Assembly: GCF_024362695.1 (NCBI RefSeq)
Contig: NC_065421.1
Coordinates: 1,178,001-1,242,000, forward strand
Length of the DNA stretch: 64,000 bases
Source of the DNA: Pectinophora gossypiella
Lineage: Eukaryota > Arthropoda > Insecta > Lepidoptera > Gelechiidae
Direction: 5' to 3'
Position numbers and translations under genes: made by a program. The notes below the pieces were generated by a model. The model did no database searches. It was not told where the DNA came from and saw nothing but the letters and a program-made list of their open reading frames with translations. Positions 26,301 through 38,300 of the stretch are shown here, one piece after another; the stretch's first letter is position 1; the number at the start of each line of letters is the position of its first letter.

Positions 26301-29300
26301 GGGCGTTGTACGTGGATTGACGTTTTCGTATAGTTTGTTTCGCATCACAGATTTGTAATAACTATTAAGACAGACACAAAAAGAAATAAAAAAAATGTGT
26401 AGGATATTGTTGGTTTATTTTATGTTATCAAAAAATAAAAATATAACATTATATTCTCTCTCTCTCCCTTGCATTGTTCCCATATGGTGGTGGGGTCTTT
26501 ATTCCGAGTCTTTTCCTTCCACTTCGCTCTGTTGGATGTATCGTCTGCGGAAACATTGCAGGAACAAAGATCTTCTTTGATGACATCTGCTTCTTTGCCT
26601 TCTGTATTTCCTGTTAAAAATAAAATAATATTAATTTATTTATAATAACGTATAGATATAATATCCTTTTCTTAGTCGATAGCGATACGTTTTTGCCAAA
26701 GTGGTCGTGGTCGTCATGTAACGTACCTCGATATCTTGTAACTTTTGATTGCTGGCTGTCACACTGCTGCGTGCATTGAAGGACTTCAGGCTTGGTCGAT
26801 TTTATTCTATTGCAATCATAATCTCCTACACAGTTTATTACACTCTGCATTTCCTGTGAATAATAGTATTTTATGCAACAGTTGTATAAGAAGGGTCAAA
26901 AAATGCGAGTGGCGTGAGTTGCGATGTGAGCCTTGGCGAACATCGCAATAAGAGACGCCACGAGCATTTTTTGACCTAGTTATACAACGTTGCATACAAT
27001 ACTTTTTCTACGACGACGTAATTTTAAATGAAACCAAAATTTTCCAATTTATTTTCCAACGCGCGGGTAAATGGCGGCAAATGTATACTTTTTTTTTATA
27101 GTATATCTATGGCACCAAACAAAGTAAAGGTGCCAGTTTCCAGGTCAAAAAAAAAAAAAACAACAACAATGCTTTTTTGGCGACATTATAGTACAGTTAC
27201 ACTTTGTAAACAATGCTTTTATAGGCCATAGAGCGTACACTTTTTCAAAGAGTTTAATTATGTATGTACTTATATTAGACTTTTTGGTTATTTAAATGCC
27301 AGATTAAAGTAGAGGAGTAGAAAATAGTATTTTATGCAACAGTTGTATAAGAAGGGTCAAAAAATGCGAGTGGCGTGAGTTGCGATGTGAGCCTTGGCGA
27401 ACATCGCAATAAGAGACGCCACGAGCATTTTTTGACCTAGTTATACAACGTTGCATACAATACTTTTTCTACGACGACGTAATTTTAAACGAAACACAAA
27501 AATTTTCCAATTTATTTTCCAACGCGCGGGAAAATGGCGGCAAATGTATACTTTTTTTTAAAAGTATATCTATGGCACCAAACAAAGTAAAGGTGCCAGT
27601 TTCCAGGTCAAAAAAAAAAACAACAACAATGCTTTTTTGGCGACATTATAGTACAGTTACACTTTGTAAACAATGCTTTTATAGGCCATAGAGCGTACAC
27701 TTTTTCAAAGAGTTTAATTATGTATGTACTTATATTAGACTTTTTGGTTATTTAAATGCCAGATTAAAGTAGAGGAGTAGAAAAAATATATATTACATTT
27801 TTTTCCTTAGTCTATAGCGATACGTTTATGCCAAAGTGGTCGTGATCGTCATGTAACGTACCTCGACATCTTGTTACTTTTGATTGCTGGCTGTCACACT
27901 GCTGCATTCTTTGAATGAGCGGCCAACATCAGGCTTGGTTTATATAATACTATTGTATTAATGATCTCCTACGCAGTTTTTTGCCTTCTGCATTTCCTGT
28001 AAATAAAACATATAATTAAATATTATATGTAATTTATTTTCCTTAGTCGATAGCAATACGTTTTTGCCAAAATAGTTGTGGTCGTCATGTAACGTACCTC
28101 GATATCTTGTTACTTTTGATTGTTGGCTGTCACACTGCTGCATTCATTGAAGGAGCTGGCAACATCAGGTTTGGTTTATATAATACTTTTGTATTAATGA
28201 TCTCCTACGCAGTTTTTTGCCTTCTGCATTTCCTGTAAATAAAATATATAATTTATTTTCCTTAGTCGATAGCGATACGTTTTTGCCAAAATAGTCGTGG
28301 TCGTCATGAAACGTACCTCGATATCTTGTAACTTTTGATTGCTGGCTGTCACACTGCTGCATTCATTGAAGGGGCTGCTGACTTCAGGCTTGGTCGATTT
28401 TATTCTATTGCAATCATGAACTCCTACACAGTTTATTGCCATCTGCATTTCCTGTAAATAAAATATATATTAATTTTTTTTTCCTTAGTCTATAGCGATA
28501 CGTTTTTGCCAATGTGGTCGTGATCGTCATTTAACGTACCTCGATATCTTGTTACTTTTGATTGCTAGCTGTCACATTGCTGCATTCATTGAAATAGCGG
28601 CCAACATCAGGCTTGGTAGTACTATTGTATTAAAATCTCCTACGCAGTTTTTAGCATTGTGCATTTCCTGTTAAAAAATAATAATGTTAATTTATATATA
28701 TTAACTTTTATTTATAAATATATACATATATATTTTAGGTGATTTCCAAACTACCCAGGAGGTACACCCAGTAGCTCGCTTTTTTTCATGTGGTTCCCCC
28801 GCTAATCGAGGCCGCATCCACCTACTTATATGAGAAGTAGGTTCTATCTAATGAGTTAGCAATAGTCATTCAATAAGCAGAGAAATGTGAAAGAAAAAGC
28901 AATTTTTAACTAAGGAATTTAAAATAAAAAGCAATTTTCAGCAATTAGCATGCAATAAGCAAAGCAATTACTCAGTAATTGTCAAACATAAGCGAGTTGT
29001 ACAATTTAAAGATATTATTGACAATAACAAACACGTACCGAGTTTGTTAATACTTACATTGAGTTATCATCGGTAAGTTGACCAAATTATTAGTACAGGT
29101 TATCACATTCACTAAATGAAAATATGTGTTTTTATCAATTGTAACAATGCTTGCATGACCTAACCAACCGTTGGTGTTGTGGACGCCAATCTTCAAGAGA
29201 CAAGTGGACGGGTGTGAGGAAAACTGGCAAGATGAACACGTCGGTGTGGGTGCGACTGGTGCACGGGAGAGAAGTGGAGCTAGTTGGCAGATGGAATTAG

Positions 29301-32300
29301 GCATCACTCTCTTGCTTCAGTTAAGTTCCACTCAGATCAGGTGGGTTGTCGCATGGATGAACATCGCATGGGTTGGAGTAATTCGGAGTAGAACTGTCCA
29401 TGTTGTTCCCTTCATCGTAGGCACTTCAGTGGACTGTGGATCGATCAACAATAGTTACGTGAGTTGGCTGTCAAACCGATATGACGTGCCAGCCGAATCT
29501 AGCGACCAGGTATGCAGGGGATGGAGGTATCCTGTGGAGTAATCATATCAGCAAAGGTGAAAATGTCGATTGGGAGTGAAATGGAGGGAGAAGGAGAGCT
29601 GCAGTCAGCGGTCACGATCTTGCTGTAGATAGACTACATGCTCAGTTTACGTGTAGTTGTAACTGTTCGAAGTTAATTGAAAACGATCGATATGCAAATT
29701 CCTGTTTAATAAAACAAGTAATAAATGAACAGGCAGGTTGTTTTTTCGGTATTTAAACGCTAAAACCGTTGTTTGTTTATTGATTAGCAGTAATATGATG
29801 AATTCTTGGATACTGATAAATGCTAATAAGCTAAGTATTTAAAACAAAATCACATTCAGAAGCACTAAAAACACATTAAATTAAAGAACGAAATAATACC
29901 GTATGAAATATTATTTAATATAATATAAAGGATGGAAAGAAGAAATGACAAGAATGCTATTTAGCGTGACATGGCTCTAACCAGATCCACTGGAAAACAT
30001 AAAACCATATAAAACCTAAGTTTTTGTTTAGCTCATACACGATATTATGTTTTTTGAGGAACCGTGTCATGCGAAACAGTGTTCTATTAAAAAGTATTGT
30101 AAGGAGAAATGCAAAGAACACAATTTAGCGTGACATAGCTCTAACCAGATCCACTGGAAAACATAAAACCATATAAAACCTAAGTTTTAGTTTAGCTCAT
30201 ACACGATATTATGTTTTTTGAGGAACCGTCTCATGCGAAACAGTGTTCTATTGAAAATTATTGCAAGAAGAAATACAGAAAACACCATTTAGCGTGACAT
30301 AGCTCTAACCAGATCCACTGGAAAACATAAAACCATGTAAAACCCTAAGTTTTTGTTTAGCTCATACACGATATTATGTTTTTTGAGGAACCGTCTCATG
30401 CGAAACAGTGTTCTATTGAAAAGTATTGTAAGAAGAAATGCAAAAAACACCATTTAGCGTGACATAGCTCTAACCAGATCCACTGGAAAACATAAAACCA
30501 TATAAAACCCTAAGTTTTTGTTTAGCTCATACACGATATTATGTTTTTTGAGGAACCGTCTCATGCGAAACAGTGTTCTATTGAAAAGTATTGTAAGAAG
30601 AAATGCAAAAAACACCATTTAGCGTGACATAGCTCTAACCAGATCCACTGGAAAACATAATAATACCTTATAAAACCTAAGTTTTTGTTTAGCTCATACA
30701 CGATATTGTTTTTTGAGGAACCGTGTCATGCGAAACAGTTTTCTATTGAAAAGTAATGTAAGAAGAAATGCAAAGAACACAATTTAGCGTGACATGGCTC
30801 TAACCAGATCCACTGGAAAACATAAAACCATATAAAACCTAAGTCTTAGTTTAGCTCATACACGATATTATGTTTTTTGAGGAACCGTCTCATGCGAAAC
30901 AGTGTTCTATTGAAAAGTATTGTAAGAAGAAATGCAAAAAACACCATTTAGCGTGACATAGCTCTAACCAGATCCACTGGAAAACATAAAACCATGTAAA
31001 ACCCTAAGTTTTTGTTTAGCTCATACACGATATTATGTTTTTTGAGGAACCGTCTCATGCGAAACAGTGTTTTATTGAAAAGTATTGTAAGAAGAAATGA
31101 CAAGAATTCTATTTAGCGTGACATGGCTCTAACCAGTTCAACTGGAAAACATAAAACCATGTAATCCCTAAGTTTTTGTTTAGCTCATACACGATATTAT
31201 GTTTTTTGAGGAACCGTCTCATGCGAAACAGTGATCTATTGAAAAGTATTGTACGAAGAAATGCAATAAACACCATTTAGCGTGACATGGCTCTAACCAG
31301 ATCCACTGGAAAACATAAAACCATATAAAACCTAAGTTTTAGTTTAGCTTATACACGATATTATGTTTTTTGAGGAACCGTCTCATGCGAAACAGTGTTC
31401 TATTGAAAAGTATTGTAAGAAGAAATGCAAAGAACACAATTTAGCGTGACATAGCTCTAACCAGATACACTGGAAAACATAAAACCATGTAAAACCCTAA
31501 GTTTTTGTTTAGCTCATACACGATATTATGTTTTTTGAGGAACCGTCTCATGCGAAACAGTGTTCTATTGAAAAGTATTGTAAGAAGAAATGCAAAAAAC
31601 ACCATTTAGCGTGACATAGCTCTAACCAGATCCACTGGAAAACATAAAACCATATAAAACCCTAAGTTTTTGTTCTGCACTTACTATATTATTTTATATT
31701 CATGGTAAGTTGGATTTTCTGTAGGTATATGCAAATTAATAACAAGCATAGTTATTTGTTATTTGCTTCATAATAGTAAATACCGAATGTAGACTTGTAG
31801 AATGTAGACAACGAATGTAGAAAAACAAACGATTATCTTAAAATATTACGTAGGTATTATGTTGGTTATGACTGACTGTACACATATGAATTAAACTATT
31901 TGCAGTTACTTTCATTTCTAATAACATTTGGTGTATTTGGTAACATTTAAAACTAAACAATTTTACCAGAAAATATAAAATATGACTCGCTTTCTATTTT
32001 TGTAACTAAAGGTGTTTTCTTTTACATTTCAATTCTTAAGTATTTTTTTTGCTTTAGCCATATATGATTTGAAAATTTTGAATATCAAAGTTTCACGTTG
32101 TTAGGTAGTGGTTTCTTCTCCAATTATTGTTTTTCCATATAGTAGGTATTTTCTAGCAAGTTCACTTTATTTAGCCTGTATACATGTATTAATTACTTTA
32201 TGTATGTTTTGTATCGATGAGTGATCATTCTTCTGTCAATACTGGTGAGACCCGCTTGTGGGAGGCCAGAAATTAACATGATCAAATTTGTTTTTGAATT

Positions 32301-35300
32301 TGCTTAGGATGGTATAGAACATTCATTGTTGATTATAGGCTTATTTTTTTTACATACGCCATTAAAGGTAAAGCATGGTCGTACTTAATATCCTCCTGTG
32401 GCGTAGATTTTCAAACACAATAGCAAAACAATGGGATTTTGTTTAAGGACTTTTTTTCATGCTTAGCCCATCTGACAGTCGTCATATTTACCCATGTTTA
32501 TGAATGAAATTGTTCGCACTGCCGGATACAGGTAATTACTGACCTATTTTATTGCACAACACAATAAATAATGTTCTAAATAACACTTTTCATTTATATA
32601 TTTGTAGCCACAAATCTGTGCAATTGATGATGCGTCTTTGCTGACACAGTGACGATGACGATTCATACACCATTGAATGCTAATGTATAATAATATACTG
32701 TATCCATCACAGGACACGCGAGTTTTACTATGTAGCGTTTATGTGTACTCATTAATCGATTTCCAGCTTGGCAATTGTTTAAGTTTCTGAATCTTTCTTC
32801 GAGCAGACATTTGAAGTAATGTTATTTCTTAAAGTTTCCTTGATGATGAGTAAACAGATCCGGATCCGGAGTTTTCTTTCTTCCTTATATTTATTATTTT
32901 AAGGCCTTCCTTTTTTTTCCTTATATGTTCCTTATATTTATATTTTTTTTGTTTGTTTACTTAATTCTAACTTAAGTTACTAAAATACGCTAGTATAAAA
33001 TATTCTTTAGTACAATTTGAATGCAAATTATATTTTTTTACTATATTGATGAGTAAAACTACACATTACACAAATTTAATCGGTTATAAAAACTTATTTT
33101 TCATTGTACATTTATTTTCCTGAATTAATGAATGAAAATATCAAGTCGTTTGTGTTATAAAATAGCTAATCCAACTTACCATGAATATCGTATTTTTTTT
33201 TATTATTTTAGTAAATATATTTTGCTTACTGCTTAGTGAATGATAAAAAAATAAGTGACTAAAATGACAAAGATAAATTTTACTTAATGTAAGTTAAGTA
33301 TTGGGTAAAATGCTTTTGAATGATGATTTGTTTAAATATACTCGTAGAAGTATAATTACTGCATAACTTATTGCTTTAAGTTGAGAAAGTAGCACTTAGG
33401 AGAAAAATGTATCAATAAACATCATTGGTGTCTTCATCGAAATATTTTAGTATTAATTTATTGTTTATATACGCACTTAAATTTGGTAACAAAATCATTT
33501 GTATAGCGTTAGCGTTATAAAGTAAAAAATGAAGATCAATAAATCATACGTTTGCTTACAAAAAACAAACAGTTTTAGCGCTTAAACACTGAAACAGAAT
33601 TCTTTTCAAATAACTTCGAACAATTACCACTTTAATACACCTAAACTAAACATTGCCCATGTACAGCGAGATCCTGAATACTGATTACAGTTTCCGTACT
33701 CCCTCCTTTCCAGTCCTAAGCGACATTCAAACCTTCGCTGACACGATCATTCCACAGGATACGTCCATCCCTTGTATCCCAGATCGCAAGAATCGGCTAG
33801 CACGGCATAGCAGCTTGACAGCTAAAACTCACGCAACCATTGTTGATCGACCTACAAAATCCACCGAAAATGCCTACGACGATGGGAACGACACCGACAG
33901 TTCTACTCCGGATCATTCCAACCTGCGACATTCATCCATATGACAGCTTACTTGATCTGAGTGGAACTCAGCTAAAGCAATCGAGTGATACCTGCCTCCA
34001 TCTTCCAGCCAGCTCTACTTCACTCCCATGTACCGGTCGCACCCGCAGCCAAGTGTTCATCCTGCCAGTTCACTTCACGCCCGTTCTCTCGTCCCCTAAA
34101 GATGAGCCTCCACAGCGTTAACGGCTGGGAAGGGCATGCACACATTGCCAATTGATTAACACACATTTTAATTCAGTGATTGTGACTAATAAAATGGTAA
34201 ACCTAGCTTTGAAATTCAATGTAACCATCATCAAATCGAGTGCAAGCTTGTTAAAGTCAGTTTTATCGTTAAATTATACGAAAAGAAGAAAAAACAAGAT
34301 AGAATGAATATAAATAATAATAAATAATTCGCAATATACGATAATTTCAGCACATGATTTAACCGATCTAAAAAAACCCAATAAGCTTAATAACAGAGAT
34401 GAACTGTTCAGTCTTTTCAAGAAGTGCCATCCTAATAAAGTTACGTTAAACTTAAAAGTTCTGATATGATAACGTTATTCGAGAAAGGTTGGTCATTTAC
34501 GATTCGGTGCCTGGGTAGTAGTACTTTTATGTCACGTCTTTCGCGAACGCGACCTAAAGCTACATACAGTTGACCGTGACTAAACATGTCAGATCTAAGA
34601 TCGACCCCAACGCGACTAATCGTTTGACCCTGGCTCTTGTGAATGGTCATTGCATAACACACCTGCAATGGGAATTGACGGCGACACATCTCGTAAGGGC
34701 TGTTATGTTCTATAGGCGCTTTAAAAAGAATTCGAGGGATCAAATAATCTCCTAGTTCACCTTGTTTCCGAACTTTAATAATATATGGAGATGTTTCAAC
34801 GACTATTACTTTGGTGCCATTTACTAAGCCGTCCGCGAAACTAAGATTACGCGTGATTACACAAACACATTCTAATTTTAATTGTAAGTCGAAATCTGGA
34901 ACACCTTGTGGTCGAAGTGTATGTAAAAATTCAGGACTAAAATATACTTGATCAGCGTTGTCGCTTAAAACTTTGTCTATGGCATAAAAATGTAATACTT
35001 CTCCTGGTAGTTTGTCTAAAATAACGGCATTAATTTCTCTAACTGCATCGTTACGGGTGCATAGAATCGCTCTGAAGGAGCATACGCCTGGCTCAGTAAG
35101 GGTAACTTCTGGAAATACAAAATCAATTAAATCTTCTAATTCAGTAACATAATCAATGGATTCAAGTTGGACTAATTGCAAATCATTATTATTTGTTTCT
35201 AACCTATGAGTAGGTAATGAATTTGAACCCAGTTTTAAAAGAAATTCTGCATACTGTGCGTCATCCTTACATCTCTGTGAAGTTACCAAACTAAATTTTT

Positions 35301-38300
35301 TCAACTGTTTCCAAATAGGAGAAGTTTTTAGTGACGCGTTTAATATATCAAAATTCGTTCGTGCTTCTGGGACTACAGGAGGAATTTGACGAAAATCTCC
35401 TGCAAAAATAATTATTTTAGAACCAAAAATTTTGTCTGACCTCATCAAATCCTGCAATGATCTATTTAATAAATTTATAAGGTATTTATGAGCCATCGGC
35501 GCTTCATCATACACAATGAGATTAGAATTGTAAATCAATTCAGCTCTTTGAGTACCATTTGAGATGTTCCAGTATCCGCTATCATCTAATAGATGTAAAG
35601 GAAATCTAAACAAGGAATGAGCCGTCATTCCGTTTGTGTAATTTTGAGCAGCAATTGCAGACGATGCACAGGTTAAAACTATACCTTTAAGGTTACCGCG
35701 GATATATGCAGTTATGACCTTCAATAAAAGCGTTTTTCCGGTGCCGGCGGGGCCATCGATAAAAATCGCACAGTTGTTGGATTCTCGGTAAACACTATCA
35801 ACGCAAAGCTTTTCCACGTAATCGAATACGGCACGTTGATCGGGAGATAACTGTGGCAACCACTCTTCTACGTATGATTTCAAACTATCTAAATCATATT
35901 CAGTGCGTTCCCTATCCAACTCTGTTGACCTGTAAACTACTTCCGGCAAACCTTGTTCTATTAACGAAGTTCCGTGTCTGCGTAGCATTCTATCTATTTG
36001 AATGAGGCACATGTTAAACGCGTTTTCTTCGTCATCTGGCACCCTGTAAAGGAAATCTTCGGCCAATTGACGTTTATACGTGTTCCACAGTGACGCTACT
36101 GAGGCACCATTAACAGCCAGCGTTACAAAAAAGCTACGAAGTCGTGGTCCGGTTAAAAAAGTGGAAGCTTCTTCCATAGCCCGTTCATATTCGACTGCGT
36201 CGTCCGCAAGTCCTACGAATTTGGCAGCTTCTTGAAAAGTTGTGCAATTTGGACCTCCAATTTGAAGTAAATCCGCGAAACTACGACAAGGGTAAACACT
36301 TAAAAGAAGTCTTAAAAAGAACTGTTCACCTCTGTTCGGCGCGACCCAAAATAGACGCGCGACGAGCTCACCCCGCATTCTCCGCGTAAGAAATTTGCCG
36401 TTTTGCATTTGCACCGCCTGAACTGTCTTTAAACATGGATCTTTCGCATGAATGTTATAATTTTCAAAAAAGTCTAAGTAGGATACCCGATCAAACTCCT
36501 CAGTTAAAGGCCTACTGAAATAGTCTAAAAGATCTGAACCTGCATTATTAACTGCCTCGTTCGCGTGGCCAGGCTTAAAAAATACCGAATTTTGATCGGG
36601 CAAATGTACTGTTAACATTTTTACCGTAGGGTTCCTAGCTACAATATCAAATTCGAGAACACGCCACGCTGCTTCGCTAGAACTAATATATCGCTTAGTG
36701 ACATATTGTTCGATTTCATCCTCACGATGTTCTTCATCAACAACGGCAATACGGGCTTCATCAGGTCCTTTTGTCATATATTTAAATAAATACTTAATTA
36801 TAGCACGCTGTGTGGACACTTCTAAATTTATGTGAGCATCATATTTTAGGAGAAGAGCAGGATTATAAGGAACGACCCACAAATCATTAACTATTACGTC
36901 TCTGCCGCGATATTTAATAATCGCCTGATTTTTACTATTGCGACGTAAATGTATAAAACCTCTATCGTCACTGAAGGTGACTGGTGTTTCTTTTTTTGGA
37001 AAATATTTTAAACAGTTTTTTTTCTCACTATTCCAACACGGCAAATTAGTTCGGTAAGGAGGGCCGCATGGACCGTGTATCATGTGATCCATGACAACTT
37101 TGTATAATAAAGTTTGTGCTGGATCGGGTATGGTAGCTCGAACAAACTTATCAATATCCAGACTTTCTACTGGTCCACCACCTTCCACTCTAAAAGCAAT
37201 ATGCGCGTGTGGTAGTCCTCTTTTTTGGAACTCTATAACATGCATTATATAAACAATTTTTCCGAACCATTTACCCGATTTTAAATCTTTTAATAACTCT
37301 CCGAGTTTTAAGTTGAAAACTCGAGCACAAGTAAGGGGGTCTTTTGATCGACCTGATAATGTTGAATTTTTTATTTCAGGCCAGTTGGGGTTACATGTTA
37401 AAGTTAAAAAATATGATGGTGGACCTAACCTGTTTACCATTGCTATGGCATCCAGGTATTTCTTTTTCATGTACCGTGGACCCCCTGTGAATGAGCTAGG
37501 TAAATAAATTTTACCAGGTTCTACTCCACCTTCTCCTAAAATAAACTCGTCATTAATTAATTCTTGGAGTGGAGCTACTCTTAGCCTGTTTTGTTGTTTT
37601 GTTTGGCTATTTTCAAAAACCGCAAGCGTTCTTCTAAAACTCTACAAAACATATCGACTAACCACTCTTCAGATAAACGACCAAATATGCTAAATCGCGA
37701 TTCGGATAAAAGTAAACAACGGACATATTTAACCTGATTAAGCTTATTGCCCTTATTATCTCTCATATCTGGATGCCAACCAGTATTTCCGTGAGGATAT
37801 AAGAGAGGATACTGGAAAGTCTCGTATAAGGAATCCATTATATCTATTGTTCGAGGCCTACCGTCTGCTATCTTTTTAACTACAATACAGCGTGGAGAAA
37901 ATTCTTCGCGGTCTGTACTAATAATTGCGGCAATTTCTTGACCAATAGGTTGATCTCCGAGGATGTTACCGTGAGTCGCACGAGTAGTTTTTTCGAACTT
38001 CAAGAAAGCTTCTGATGATACCTCTAAACTTAACCTTCTAAAACAATTTATGTACGGATTAACTGTGTGCATGAAACCTGTAATCATTCGAACTACCGTT
38101 TTATCTAAACTTAATTCGCCAGCTAAACTCTCTCTTTCGCTACTGTCATTTATGTAAAAATTAATATTATTAGGACTTTCATTGTAAGACAAATCAAAGA
38201 TACGGTGGTAAATACGTCCTTGAATTTTTAGAAATGATATACCTTCTGGATGATGGTAACCGTGGGAAACACCTAATGCCGAAAATGCAAAAATATTATT

